Shown: positions 17,646 through 27,220, counted from the stretch's first letter. The stretch is DNA of 64,000 nt from CAVUFH01 sp963740835 (GCA_963740835.1 CAVUFH010000001.1:372001-436000); one strand, 5' to 3'. Notes: generated from the letters alone by a model not told the origin. Made by a program: numbers and translations.

Positions 17646-19361
17646 CTACAGCGTCTGATCGTCGGCCGCAGCGAACGCGGTCGCTTGCCCGCGCAACATG
17701 TTCTTCAGCACTTTGCCTGCCGGGTTGCGCGGTAGTGGTTCGTGGCGGATGTCAACAAACGCCGGCACCTTGAAGTTCGCGAGGTGGTCGGCGCAGAACG
17801 CGCGGATGTCTTCCTGCGTCGCGGTCGATCCCTCGCGCACCTGCACCACGGCCTTCACCTCTTCGCCGAGCGTCTTGTGCGGGACACCGACCACCGCTGC
17901 GTCGATCACGTCGGGGTGGTCGTAGAGCACGTGCTCGACTTCCACGCAGTACACGTTCTCGCCACCGCGGATGATCATGTCCTTGGCCCGGTCGACGAGG
18001 TACAGGTAGCCCTCGTCGTCGAGGTAGCCGATGTCGCCGGTGTGGAACCAACCCTCGCTGAACGAGGCCTCGTTGGCGTCGGGCCGGCGCCAGTACCCGC
18101 GCGCCATGACGTTGGGACCTTTCAACCAGACCTCACCGCGTTCGCCGGGCGCGGCGTCGATGCCGTCGTCGGTGACGATGCGCGCCTCGACCGTCGGCGC
18201 GGGCCGGCCGACCGATCCCGGGTGAGCGAAGTAGTCCTCGCCCGCGATCGCGGTCGCGACCGACGCAGTCTCGGTGAGGCCGTAGGCGGTCGCGAGCGTC
18301 TTACGCAGGTTCGGGAACACGTGCTCGATGCGTTCGACGAGCTCGGGCGCGGCCGGCGCGCCGCCGTAGCTCGCGCGCTGGACCGACGACAGGTCGTACT
18401 TCTCGAGGTTGGGTGATTCGAGGATGCGCCACATGATCGTGGGTACGCCACCGAACGACGTGATGCGCTCCCGTTCGATGATCGCCATGGCCTCGTCGGG
18501 GTCGAACTTGCCAACCGGCATCAGTACGAGCTTGGCCCCGAGGAAGTAGTTGAGCATCATCGTCGCCAGGCAACCGGTGACGTGGAACAGCGGCACGATG
18601 AGCAGCGTCGCCGTCGGTGTCCGCGCTTCGGCCTCGGGCGGTGGCGTGCCACGCATCGACGACGCCACGCCGCCCACGACGATGTTCTGAAGGTTCGCGA
18701 GCGCTTGGCGATGCGTGAGCGTCGCACCCTTCGGCTGACCGGTCGTGCCCGACGTGTAGAGGATCGCGAGCAGATCGTCCTCTTCGACGAAGCCGCCCGG
18801 CATCCCAGGGTCGCCGTCGCCGGCGACGAGGTCGGCGAACGCGCGCACCGGTGCGTCGCCGGGTTCGCCGATCGAGAACACATATTGCAACTCGCGGATC
18901 TCGGGCAGCCGATCACGGATGCTCGCCACGCGGCGCGAGTCCGCGATGAGTACCTTCGCCTCGGAGTCGACAAGTCCGAACTCGAGCTCCTCCGCCTTCC
19001 ACCACGCGTTCAGTGGCACCAGGACCGCGCCGAGGATCGCGCAGCCCCACCACGTGATGACCCACTCGGGAAGGTTCGCGGCGCACAGCGCGACGCGGTC
19101 ACCGCGCTCGACGCCGAGCTCCGACAAACGCGCCGCGAACAAGCGGGCGCGCCGGTCGTGCTCGCCGAACGTGTAGCGCTGGTCGCCCTGCACCAGGAAC
19201 TCCTGGTCGGCCCGCAGCACGTTGGCGTCCATGAGTTCGCGCAGCGACGTCATGCGCTGCTTGTAGACCTGCGTCGGGACGCCGAGGACGTCTTCGACGA
19301 CGATCTCGAACGGTCCGCCCGGGCCGATCAGCTGGGAGAGCGCGGGATCCGTCTGCGTCAC
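17646..19361 (-). CDS. fadD: Acyl-CoA synthetase (AMP-forming)
   Basis: This enzyme activates a carboxylate, probably a fatty or branched acid, to its CoA thioester through an acyl-adenylate. The P-loop YTSGTTGQPKGA, the YGLTET motif, the hinge region GWFHTGDIGYLDDEGYLYLVDR and the C-terminal catalytic Lys in NPAGKVLK are present. The 571-residue product starts at GTG 19361, overlapping the monooxygenase stop as GTGA. Substrate cannot be read from sequence. Confidence 0.92.
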   Translation of the reverse strand: MTQTDPALSQLIGPGGPFEIVVEDVLGVPTQVYKQRMTSLRELMDANVLRADQEFLVQGDQRYTFGEHDRRARLFAARLSELGVERGDRVALCAANLPEWVITWWGCAILGAVLVPLNAWWKAEELEFGLVDSEAKVLIADSRRVASIRDRLPEIRELQYVFSIGEPGDAPVRAFADLVAGDGDPGMPGGFVEEDDLLAILYTSGTTGQPKGATLTHRQALANLQNIVVGGVASSMRGTPPPEAEARTPTATLLIVPLFHVTGCLATMMLNYFLGAKLVLMPVGKFDPDEAMAIIERERITSFGGVPTIMWRILESPNLEKYDLSSVQRASYGGAPAAPELVERIEHVFPNLRKTLATAYGLTETASVATAIAGEDYFAHPGSVGRPAPTVEARIVTDDGIDAAPGERGEVWLKGPNVMARGYWRRPDANEASFSEGWFHTGDIGYLDDEGYLYLVDRAKDMIIRGGENVYCVEVEHVLYDHPDVIDAAVVGVPHKTLGEEVKAVVQVREGSTATQEDIRAFCADHLANFKVPAFVDIRHEPLPRNPAGKVLKNMLRGQATAFAAADDQTL

Positions 19362-19681
19362 TGCGCGCGCTCCTCCGCCCGCTCTTCTTGGACCAGATCG
19401 AACGACCACAGCTCGCTTCCCGTCCCGACCGGACCCTGCGCGCTGTGCTGTTTGTGTCCGTGCTGGAACGCTTGGCTGTTGAGCCACGCGTCGAAGTCCT
19501 CCTGCGTCGTCCACCGCGTGTAGACGAGGAAGGTGTCGCGCTCGTCGGTGGGCGCGAGCAGTTCGAACGCTTCGAAGCCGGGCATCTTCGACACCTCGCC
19601 GGCGCGGTTCGCGAACCGCTCGATGATGTCCTTGGCCCGGTCCTTCGGAACCGTGATCGCATTGATCCGTACGACGCTCAT
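19358..19681 (-). CDS. Antibiotic-biosynthesis monooxygenase (ABM) domain protein
   Basis: The 107-residue product is a dimeric alpha-beta barrel domain of the ABM/IsdG type (INAITVPKD, MPGFEAFELLAP, DTFLVYTRWTTQEDFDAWLNS). Family members degrade haem or oxidise quinone-like substrates without cofactors. Nothing here identifies the substrate. Its stop overlaps the start of the acyl-CoA synthetase gene, so the two are co-translated. Confidence 0.8.
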   Translation of the reverse strand: MSVVRINAITVPKDRAKDIIERFANRAGEVSKMPGFEAFELLAPTDERDTFLVYTRWTTQEDFDAWLNSQAFQHGHKQHSAQGPVGTGSELWSFDLVQEERAEERAQ

Positions 19682-19772
19682 GTGGCTACGACCTCCAGCC
19701 CTCGATCACACAACTGACTTTTCCAACCGACCGGGCTTCCGCTCTGCGCCTGGCTGTCATGTCCCTCGCTCA

Positions 19773-20598
19773 CTACTCCTCGGATTGGGATCGGAGGAAC
19801 CGTTCGATCTCGTCGACGAGCTCGCCACCGGCGGGGGGCGGCGCATCGCGGTCGAGCCGGTCCACGATCTCTTTGACATCAGGCCGGGCCGCGAGTCCTT
19901 CTTCGACCCGGGCCAGGTACGCCTCGGTGCGCGCGTCGAGCGCTTGGAAGCGCAGATCGACGCGGTGCACTTCGGCCAGCCGCGCGAGCAGGGCGCGCAC
20001 CGCCGGCGGCGACGGCGAGCCCGCGACGTACTGCGGCACTTGCACCCACAGTCCGACGCACGGGATTCCGGCAGCACCGAGCGCGTGCTGCACGATCGTC
20101 TGCGTGCCGGTGGGTCCGGCGTAGTCCGGACGCAGCGGGCCGACCTCTTGCGCGAGCGAACGGCTGGTGGCGGTGGCGAGCACCGGGAGCGCGTGGCGGT
20201 GCGACACCAACGCGGGCATGCCCGCGAGCGTGACCGCATCGACCACGCCGAGCCGGCGCCCGGCTTCGACGATCTCCGCGGCGACCGCGGGCCACCGCAA
20301 CGACGGTTCCGGACCGTGGACGAGCACGACGTCCCGGCCGACGCCGCCCGGACACCAACTGGATCTCCGGCCAGTCGATGACGCGCAGTCCGCCTTCGGC
20401 GAAGTGCGCCGTCGGTCGGGTCTGTTGCAGGTCGAGGAGATCGGTGAGATCGAGGGTCGCGAAGGGGTCCTCGTCGAGCAGCTGCTCGAGCAACACCGTG
20501 ACCGCGCCTTCGCCGGCGACACCCGCGTCGACCCATCCGGACAGCGCGACGACCATCAGCGGTCGGTCGAGCGTCGGCCAGTGGTCCACGGTGAGCAC
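19773..20598 (-). CDS. PAC2 family protein, one apparent frameshift
   Basis: PAC2 proteins are related to proteasome assembly chaperones and are widespread in actinobacteria. The N-terminal half has LMVVALSGWVDAGVAGEGAV and WPEIQLVSG. The C-terminal half continues VGRDVVLVHGPEPSLRW, GMPALVSHRHALPV and GIPCVGLWVQVPQYV in another frame. Deleting one G of TCCGGGCGGCG at 20347-20349 joins them into an approximately 275-residue protein of family length. The start chosen is 20598. Confidence 0.8.
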
Positions 20599-20612
20599 CG
20601 CGACAGGGTATG

Positions 20613-20712
20613 CGTGCGGACGCAGCGGAGCCCCGCTCGCGGCGCAGCCGCCTCTCGGCGCGCAGCAACGGAGCCATGGACATCGTGCGGACGCAGCGGA
20701 GCCCCGCTCGCG
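20613..20712. repeat. Pair of 29-bp direct repeats
   Basis: Two identical 29-bp copies occupy 20613-20641 and 20684-20712, with a period of 71 bp. They share the core GGACGCAGCGGAGCCCCGCT and lie between the PAC2 gene and the first luciferase-like gene. A related 13-bp core (GGACGCAGCGGAG) occurs inverted at 43768-43780, also intergenic. They could be a dispersed intergenic repeat. No function is evident. Confidence 0.75.
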
Positions 20713-20736
20713 CCCCGGCCACTAGCGTCCACCGCC

Positions 20737-21667
20737 ATGCGGCTGCGCATCTTCACCGAACCCCAGCAGGGTGCGACGTACGACGATCTTCTCGCAGTGG
20801 CGCAGCTCACCGAGGAGCTCGGGTTCGACGCGTTCTTCCGCTCCGACCACTACATGCGGATCGGCGAAGGCGACGGCCGGCCCGGTCCCACCGACGCGTG
20901 GGTCACGCTCGCCGCCCTCGGTCGGGAGACGAGCCGGATCCGACTCGGGACCCTCGTCACGCCGGTCACGTTCCGCCATCCGGGTGCGCTCGCGATCTCG
21001 GTCGCCCAAGCGGACGCGATGAGCGGCGGCCGGATCGAGCTCGGGCTCGGCGGCGGGTGGTACGAGGGCGAACACCTGGCCTACGGGATCCCCTACCCCG
21101 AGACGCGCGTCCGCTTCGAGATGCTCGAGGACCAGCTCGCGATCCTCACGGGAATGTGGGCGACCTCGAGATGGCGACCGGTTCGACTACACGGGCAAGC
21201 AGCACAACATCGTCGACTCCCCCGCGCTGCCGAAGCCGGTGCAGCAACCCCGGCCGCCGATCATCATCGGTGGCTACGGCGCGAAGCGCACGCCCCGACT
21301 CGCGGCTGCGTACGCGGACGAGTTCAACCTGCCGTTCTCGCCGCTCGACTACTACCGCACCGCGTGTGACGTCGTACGTGCCGCGTGCGACACCGCCGGA
21401 CGCGATCCGGGTTCACTCCGCTACACGGCGGCGCTGGTCACGTGCGTCGGCACCGACGAGAAGGAGTTCACGCGACGCGCCAAGGCCATCGACCACGATC
21501 CGGTCGAGCTGCGCAAGAACGCGGCGGCGGGCACCCCGGCCGAGGTCATCGATCGCATCCGCGCGTTCGGCGAGGCCGGCGCGGAGACCGTGTACCTCCA
21601 GATCCTCGATCTCGCCGATCTCGACCACCTGCGTCTCATCGCGGCCGAAGTCGCGCCCAACGTCTAG
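20737..21667 (+). CDS. Luciferase-like (F420/FMN) oxidoreductase, one apparent frameshift
   Basis: This is a TIM-barrel LLM-family oxidoreductase, in this phylum often F420-dependent. The first part has EELGFDAFFRSDHYM, RIRLGTLVTPVTFRHPG and IELGLGGGWYEGEH. The second part has PPIIIGGYGAKRTPRLAA and TPAEVIDRIRAFGEAG. The parts differ in frame, and removing one base near 21161-21172 restores continuity, for example reading ...GMWATRDGDRFDYTG. It is followed after 10 bp by a second LLM gene. The cofactor choice is inference. Confidence 0.82.
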
Positions 21668-21677
21668 GAGGAAATTC

Positions 21678-22586
21678 GTGGACGTCCGCTTCGGAGTGCA
21701 CGCCGGTCTGCAGAACACGAGCATCGCCGAGCTCCAAGACCTGTGGAGCCGCATCGAAGCGCTCGGCTTCGACTGGATCTCCATCTGGGACCACTTCTAC
21801 GCCGCTGACAACACGGGGAACCCGCACTGTCTCGAAGCGATCACGTCGCACACCGCGCTCGCGGCGGCGACGGAGCGCGTGCAGTGCGGCTCGCTGGTGT
21901 ACTCCGCGGGCTACCGGCACCCGGCGGTCCTGGCCAACGCGATCGCGACGCTCGACCAGGTTGCCGAAGGCCGCACCGTTCTCGGCCTCGGCGGCGGCTG
22001 GCTGCAGCAGGAGTACGACGTCTACGGCATCCCGTACGGCTCGCCCGGCGAGCGGCTGCGCAAGCTCAACGAGTACATCCAGTGCGTGCGCGGGCTGCTC
22101 ACACAAGACCGCACGAACTTCGAAGGCGAGTTCTTCACGTTGCGCGACGCGGCGTGCGAACCGAAACCGGTGCAGGAACGGTTGCCGATCTGGATCGGCG
22201 GGGGCGGCGAGAAGGTGACGCTGCGGATCTGCGCCGAGTTCGCCGACGGCTGGAACGTGCCGTTCATCCCGCCCGACGTGTGGGCGCACAAGGCGAGCGT
22301 CCTCGACGCACATTGCGAACGGCTCGGCCGCGATCCCGCCACGCTCACCAAGTCCGTCAACGTCGGCATGGCCTTCACCGACGAAGAGCTCACGACCCAG
22401 TTCGGCGCGATGGCCAACTACGTGAAGCCCGGCGTGCTCTCCGGCAGCGTGCAGGAGATGGTCGACAAGGTGGCGGGTTACGTCGACGCCGGCGCCGCCT
22501 ACGTCATCCTCGCCATGCGCGCGCCGTTCAACCGCGACGGCCTCGAACGCTTCGCCGCCGAGGTGATCCCCGCGGTGCGCGGCTGA
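21678..22586 (+). CDS. Luciferase-like (F420/FMN) oxidoreductase
   Basis: The 302-residue LLM-family protein has GFDWISIWDHFYAADN near the N-terminus, VQCGSLVYSAGYRHPAVLAN, TVLGLGGGWLQQEYD and LPIWIGGGGEK. The GTG start is preceded by AGGAGGA. Downstream of the first LLM gene by 10 bp, it is probably co-transcribed. The tandem pair may share a pathway, but neither substrate nor cofactor is shown by sequence. Confidence 0.87.
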   Translation: MDVRFGVHAGLQNTSIAELQDLWSRIEALGFDWISIWDHFYAADNTGNPHCLEAITSHTALAAATERVQCGSLVYSAGYRHPAVLANAIATLDQVAEGRTVLGLGGGWLQQEYDVYGIPYGSPGERLRKLNEYIQCVRGLLTQDRTNFEGEFFTLRDAACEPKPVQERLPIWIGGGGEKVTLRICAEFADGWNVPFIPPDVWAHKASVLDAHCERLGRDPATLTKSVNVGMAFTDEELTTQFGAMANYVKPGVLSGSVQEMVDKVAGYVDAGAAYVILAMRAPFNRDGLERFAAEVIPAVRG

Positions 22587-22640
22587 CGACTGTTTTCACC
22601 GATCCTGCCCCGCTGGGGCGGCCTGGGGTTCAAACAGTCG
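22587..22640. terminator. Nested inverted repeat between convergent genes
   Basis: An outer 9-bp inverted repeat (CGACTGTTT at 22587-22595 and AAACAGTCG at 22632-22640) encloses an inner hairpin GCCCC-GCT-GGGGC at 22607-22619. It lies between the stop of the second LLM gene and the convergent PNPOx gene, so a bidirectional terminator is plausible. It lacks a long U tract. Confidence 0.5.
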
Positions 22641-23112
22641 GACCAAGGCGCCAGATGCTGTGCTGCGGGTTGTAGTCGCCGTGACCGGTCGTCTTCGTCG
22701 CCAGGCAGCGATCCACCAGCAACTCGAAGAGCTGCTCGGTGTCGAACCCGGGCGGCGGTTCGGTCAGGTTGCGCTCGGCGAACCACACCGCGGCGCAGCG
22801 CTCGCGCAACGCATCGTCTTCGCGGTGCTCGGCGCGTCCGCTGACCGAGAACGCGTCTTCGTTGTCGGGACGCGGGCACGCGTGCAGCGCGTAGCGGCCG
22901 TCACGCACGAGATCCGCGCGCTTCGGTGACGGGATCAGGAACGCGAAGAGGCCGTCGTCGGTGAGGAGCGGACAAATGGGGCGCACACGCGGCGCGCCGT
23001 CGGCGCGCAAAGTCGCGAGGTACCCCTCGCCCACCGCGTACTGGTAGAGCAGCGCGCGCCCGGTCTCCGCGAGCTCGGGTCGGGCCGCGGCGAACTCGTT
23101 CCAGTTCAGCAT
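22630..23112 (-). CDS. Pyridoxamine 5'-phosphate oxidase-like flavin/F420-binding protein
   Basis: The 160-residue product has the split-barrel fold pattern (GYLATLRADGAPRVRPICPLL, FLIPSPKRADLVRDGRYALH, FSVSGRAEHRED). Members bind FMN or F420 and reduce diverse substrates. True PNPOx activity is not implied. It converges on the LLM pair through the hairpin region. Confidence 0.82.
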   Translation of the reverse strand: MLNWNEFAAARPELAETGRALLYQYAVGEGYLATLRADGAPRVRPICPLLTDDGLFAFLIPSPKRADLVRDGRYALHACPRPDNEDAFSVSGRAEHREDDALRERCAAVWFAERNLTEPPPGFDTEQLFELLVDRCLATKTTGHGDYNPQHSIWRLGPTV

Positions 23113-23148
23113 CCGACCATCTGACCCAAATTCGGTGGTTCGGTCAAC

Positions 23149-23599
23149 GTGAAGCTGGAAGGGTCACGATTCGTGGACATCGCTGACATGCTGCGCGACG
23201 ACATCCCTGCGAACGAGGGCTATGCCGGACTCGTGGCCGGGGCCAATGACACGTGGATGCCATACGACGCTCTCTATGACGACGCGCCGTTGTTCGAGCA
23301 GGCGATCACCGGGCGTGACGGACCCGCGCTCAAGCTCGCGTGCGGCACCGGCCGGCTGCTGATCCGCTACCTCGAAGCCGGTCTCGACGTCGAAGGCGTC
23401 GACAACGCCCCGAGGGCGCCTGCTCGTCGGGATGGGTGTGCCACGCGCTGACTTCGGCACCCGTTACGAATGGCGCATGCGCCGCAGCGCAACGCCTCCG
23501 AGCGACGGCATCACGTTCTTGGTGCACGAAACCGTGCATTGCGACGTCGATGCGCAACTCAAGACCGTGATCAACCGGCTCGAGCCGGCGTTCGGCCGC
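23149..23599 (+). pseudogene. Class I SAM-methyltransferase remnant with internal deletion
   Basis: The first part (from 23149) encodes a typical methyltransferase N-terminus with motif I (LKLACGTGRLLIRYLEAGLDVEGVDN). Straight after motif I the frame changes, and the sequence GRLLVGMGVPRADFGTRYEW appears, which resembles the strand-4/5 region and C-terminus of the same kind of enzyme (then LVHETVHCDVDAQ). About 65-75 residues seem to be missing. The tail is cut off where the convergent GNAT gene ends. A functional enzyme is not expected. Assembly deletion is an alternative. Confidence 0.65.
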
Positions 23600-24223
23600 T
23601 CAGGCGGCTCTCGTGCGCTGCGGGTCGCGCCACATGCACCACATCAGCGGGCCATCAGGCTCGGGAACGATGGTGCCAGTCACCTGGAAGCCGTGATGCT
23701 CGTAGAAGCGGATGTTCCGTTCCTTCGTGCTCTCGAGGTACGCCGCGGTGCCGTCCTGATCGCAACGCGCGAGCACCGGCGCGAGCACGGCCGAACCGAG
23801 TCCGGCGCCTTGTCGGAGCGGATCCGTGCCGACGCCGGAGAGGTAGAAGTGCGGTTCGACCGGATGGGCGGACACCATCACCTCGTACGTCGCCTGGAGC
23901 CTGCCCATCCCGTCGCCGACGATCTCGGTGAGCGGGTGCATCCCGTCCATCGCGGATTGGTCGGGCTGCCAGCGGCCCGGCGGCAACCAGAATGCCGCGC
24001 ACGCGCACGTCGAGTCCGTGTAGGACTCGCCGAGCGGGACGCTGCCGTAACGGATCTGCAGCGCGAACATTCGTTGCAGCGTGTCGAGGCGGGCACCGGC
24101 GTCCGGGAACAGCCAGACCTGCAACGGATCGTCGAAGAACGCGCGTGCCATGACCGCGGCGATCTCGTCGACGTCCGCCGCGTTCATCTTGCGGATCTGG
24201 TGACGCGCGGGGGCAGCCGTCAT
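23600..24223 (-). CDS. GNAT family N-acetyltransferase
   Basis: The 207-residue protein carries the GNAT acetyl-CoA motif A (LSGVGTDPLRQGAGLGSAVLAPVL) and the C-terminal YLESTKERNIRFYEHHGFQV pattern. The N-terminal MNAADVDEIAAVMARAFFDDP is typical of a group of actinobacterial GNATs of unknown acceptor. The start at 24223 was chosen by family fit. An open frame continues upstream through galT antisense. It is divergent from galT with an 18-bp gap. Confidence 0.88.
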   Translation of the reverse strand: MTAAPARHQIRKMNAADVDEIAAVMARAFFDDPLQVWLFPDAGARLDTLQRMFALQIRYGSVPLGESYTDSTCACAAFWLPPGRWQPDQSAMDGMHPLTEIVGDGMGRLQATYEVMVSAHPVEPHFYLSGVGTDPLRQGAGLGSAVLAPVLARCDQDGTAAYLESTKERNIRFYEHHGFQVTGTIVPEPDGPLMWCMWRDPQRTRAA

Positions 24224-24241
24224 CCGCGCCAGTATGGCGGG

Positions 24242-25195
24242 ATGCCGCAACCGTTGGGCGACCTCCGCCTCGATCCGCTCACGGGTGAGTGGGTGAACGT
24301 CGTCGGCCACCGACAGGCCCGACCGAACCTCCCGAGTGCGGGATGCCCCTTCTGCGTGGGCGGCCGGGAGGCGCCCGAACCGTACGACGTCCGGTGGTTC
24401 ACGAACCGGTGGCCCGCGCTCGCGCAGGGCTCGCCCGTCGACGTCATCGGTGCTCGCGCCAACGGCGTGACTGCAATCCCTGCTGTTGGCGCAGCCGAGG
24501 TGGTCCTGTTCTCGTCCGAGCACCGCGCGTCGCTCGCGACCCTTCCCCGCGAGCAGGTCCGCAAGGTCGTCGACATCTGGGCCGCCCGCAGCACCGCGCT
24601 GCTCGCGCGCGACGAGGTCGAATACGTGCTCGTGTTCGAGAACCGCGGTCGCGACGTCGGCGCGACGATCGATCATCCGCACGGCCAGATCTACGGCTAC
24701 CCCTTCGTGCCACCGACACCGGCGAAGGAAGGCGCGGTGAGCCGCGCCGACGGCTGCGCGGTCTGTGCCGAGACCCGGGCCGAGCTCGCCGCCGGCGCGC
24801 GTGTCGTCGCGCACTACGGCGACTGGGTCGCCTACGTACCGTTCGCGTCTGCGTATCCCTACGGCATGCGGCTCGCCCCGTTGGCGCACGTCCCGTCGCT
24901 CCCATCGCTCGGCAACGCGGCGCGTGACGATCTCGCGGCGTTGCTGGGTGACGTGCTCGGTCGCTACGACCGGTTGTGGCCCGCGCCGAGCAACGACTAC
25001 CTCTTCCCGTACCTGCTCTGGTTCCACCAAGCGCCGGCGTCCGGAGGCGACGAGTGGCACGTGCACGCGCACACGGCACCTCCGTTGCGGGCACCGGGCG
25101 TCCAGCGCTACGTCGCGTCCGGCGAGCTCGGAAGCGGCACGCTCGCGAATCCGGTCGTGCCCGAAGATGCCGCGCGCGAACTGCGCAATGCATGA
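24242..25195 (+). CDS. galT: Galactose-1-phosphate uridylyltransferase
   Basis: GalT exchanges UMP between UDP-glucose and galactose-1-phosphate in the Leloir pathway. The N-terminal RLDPLTGEWVNVVGHRQARPN, the zinc-type CPFC, the catalytic TIDHPHGQIYGYP (His-Pro-His) and a later HVHAHTAPP segment are present. It is 317 residues. It overlaps the following galactokinase-like gene by 8 bp. Confidence 0.93.
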   Translation: MPQPLGDLRLDPLTGEWVNVVGHRQARPNLPSAGCPFCVGGREAPEPYDVRWFTNRWPALAQGSPVDVIGARANGVTAIPAVGAAEVVLFSSEHRASLATLPREQVRKVVDIWAARSTALLARDEVEYVLVFENRGRDVGATIDHPHGQIYGYPFVPPTPAKEGAVSRADGCAVCAETRAELAAGARVVAHYGDWVAYVPFASAYPYGMRLAPLAHVPSLPSLGNAARDDLAALLGDVLGRYDRLWPAPSNDYLFPYLLWFHQAPASGGDEWHVHAHTAPPLRAPGVQRYVASGELGSGTLANPVVPEDAARELRNA

Positions 25196-26264
25196 ACGGC
25201 GGTTCCGCGCGCCGGCGCGCGTCAACCTGATCGGCGGTCAGGTCGACTACCACGAAGGCATCGTGGTCGGCATCGCCATCGACCGCGAGGTGGTCGTCGC
25301 GGTGCGGCCACGCAGCGACGGTCGCGTTGTTGCCCGTTCCGCCGAGCTCGCCGGAACCGTGGAGGTCGCGGCCGATGGGCAGGACATCCCCAGCGAGGTA
25401 CTGCCCGCGTGGGGTCGCGCCGTCGCCGGTGTGGTCGCGATGCTCGCCGATCACGGCCGCGGGCCGGTCGGTGCCGATCTCGACATCTCGTCGACGGTGC
25501 CCGTCGGCGCCGGACTCTCGTCGAGCGCGGCGTTCGAGGTTGCCGTGACGCTCGCGTTGTGCGACGTCGCCCGCCTCGTGCTGCCGATGCGCGAAGTTGC
25601 GGTTCTCGCGCAGCGCGCCGAACACGTGGCGTTGGGCGTGCCGTGCGGCATCCAGGACCAGCTCACGTCGCTCGCGGGCCTGGCCGGCCAAGCGGTACGG
25701 ATCGACTGCCGGACGCTCGATGTCGAACCGCGTCCGATCCCACGGGAGGTCGGCGTGGTCGTCGTCAACTCGGGTGTCGCCCGCACGCTCGAAGGCAGCC
25801 CGTGGCTGGCGCGCCGCGCCGACAGCTTCGCGGTCGCGGAAAGGCTCGGCCTCCGCGTGCTGCGGGACGCACGGCCGGACCAAGTCGTGGACGAGCCGCG
25901 TGGCCGGCACGTCGTCTCCGAGATCGCGCGCGCGAGCGCGTTCGCGGATGCACTCGGCCGCGGTGACATCGATGCGCTCGGTCCGTTGCTCCTCGCATCG
26001 CACGCGTCCTCGCGCGACGACATGGAGGTCTCCGTGCCGGAGCTCGATGCGCTCGTCGACGTGCTGGTGCATGCGGGCGCCTACGGCGCGCGCCTCACGG
26101 GCGGCGGCTTCGGTGGTTGCGTCGTGGCGCTGGTGCCGGTCGAGCGAGCGTCCGACATCGCGACCACGGCCGCCGCCGCTTACCACGACCGCACCGGACG
26201 CGATCCGACCGCGTGGGTCGTCACGCCCGCCGCCGGCGCGGGGCCGGTGACCGCGAGCGACTAG
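25188..26264 (+). CDS. Galactokinase-like GHMP kinase with altered sugar-binding motif
   Basis: The 358-residue GHMP kinase has the ATP loop VPVGAGLSSSAAF, the catalytic-Asp segment GVPCGIQDQ and the C-terminal LTGGGFGGCVVAL. The signature RVNLIGEHTDY of galactokinases reads RVNLIGGQVDY, so the Glu and His that contact the sugar are Gly and Gln while Asp and Tyr remain. It overlaps galT by 8 bp, so it is in the galactose operon, yet a more normal galactokinase lies 1 kb downstream. A changed or lost sugar specificity is inferred. Confidence 0.85.
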   Translation: MHERRFRAPARVNLIGGQVDYHEGIVVGIAIDREVVVAVRPRSDGRVVARSAELAGTVEVAADGQDIPSEVLPAWGRAVAGVVAMLADHGRGPVGADLDISSTVPVGAGLSSSAAFEVAVTLALCDVARLVLPMREVAVLAQRAEHVALGVPCGIQDQLTSLAGLAGQAVRIDCRTLDVEPRPIPREVGVVVVNSGVARTLEGSPWLARRADSFAVAERLGLRVLRDARPDQVVDEPRGRHVVSEIARASAFADALGRGDIDALGPLLLASHASSRDDMEVSVPELDALVDVLVHAGAYGARLTGGGFGGCVVALVPVERASDIATTAAAAYHDRTGRDPTAWVVTPAAGAGPVTASD

Positions 26265-27109
26265 CCCTGGCCCCAGATCCCGCTCTTGCGGGCGCGGAAC
26301 GCGCCGCGCAGCTGGTCGGTGCCGAAGCCGGGGACATCGCCGTCGACGGCGTAGCGATAGAGCGCGATCGAGACGATCCCGCTGAGCGTCGTCATGACGA
26401 CCGTCACCGCCGCGATCCACGCGACTCCGAGCACGATCCCGAGGACTGCGACCGGTCCGCCGAGCAACACGAGCGGCAGGACGACGATTCCCCCGGCGAT
26501 CACAGCGAGCAGACCGAGAAGGCCGATGCCGCCGTTGGTCACGACGTTCTCGCCCCAGGTCCGCTTGAACAGCTCGCCCGACCGCTTCACCGCGGCGCCC
26601 ACGCCGAGGCGCTCGACCACGAGGATCGGCAGCACGAGGAACGTGACCAGCGACCACGCCAGCCCGATGAGGCCGATGACGATGCGGCCGATGATGCCGG
26701 CGCGCTGTTCCACCGCGCGGAGCACGAGCGACACGGTCGCGCTCAGCAGCGCCCAGGGCAGCAGGACGCCGGCGCGCTCACGCGCGCCCTGCAACGCGCT
26801 GCGCAGCGTCGGGTCGCCACCGCTCAGGCGTTCATCGGCACCGCAGACGATCGCGGCGTTGAAGAAGATCACGGCGTACGTGACCGCGAAGTAGCCGGCG
26901 AGTCCGAGGATCCACGTGACCGGGTTCGAGGTCCAGCTCTCGCTTCCCGACGCACCGCTGTTCACGGCCACGATGGGCAGGACGAACGTGGCCGCGATGA
27001 CCAACCACGCCGCGAATGACAGGACCGGGAGCACCGCCAGTTCCTTGTCCTGGCGCAGCACCGCCCACGAGGCCTTGGCCAGTGCGATCGAACGTTGGAA
27101 CGTACCCAC
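26261..27109 (-). CDS. DUF6159-like multi-pass membrane protein
   Basis: The 282-residue product has about six hydrophobic segments, for example VLSFAAWLVIAATFVLPIV, VTWILGLAGYFAVTYAVIFF and GLLGLLAVIAGGIVVLPLVL. It has the N-terminal FQRSIALAKASWAVLRQDKEL seen in this uncharacterised family. The GTG start follows GGAGGGGCC. It sits between two galactokinase genes on the opposite strand. Its stop and the stop of the first galactokinase gene share the four bases CTAG, so there is no room for a terminator. A function in sugar transport is not supported by any motif. Confidence 0.75.
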   Translation of the reverse strand: MGTFQRSIALAKASWAVLRQDKELAVLPVLSFAAWLVIAATFVLPIVAVNSGASGSESWTSNPVTWILGLAGYFAVTYAVIFFNAAIVCGADERLSGGDPTLRSALQGARERAGVLLPWALLSATVSLVLRAVEQRAGIIGRIVIGLIGLAWSLVTFLVLPILVVERLGVGAAVKRSGELFKRTWGENVVTNGGIGLLGLLAVIAGGIVVLPLVLLGGPVAVLGIVLGVAWIAAVTVVMTTLSGIVSIALYRYAVDGDVPGFGTDQLRGAFRARKSGIWGQG

Positions 27110-27220
27110 GAGCGGCCCCTCCTTCTCGGAGCTGTGCTCACCGCTTCCTTCCGAGGGAAGCGTACCGTCCGAATTCGACGCATCGGCCGCGCGACTTGAG
27201 CGGCGTACTCTTCGCCCGCC

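Noticed and set aside
20613..20712. CRISPR array or attachment sites of an integrated element
   Set aside because: Only two copies exist, one 42-bp interval separates them, and no cas, integrase or tRNA gene is near.
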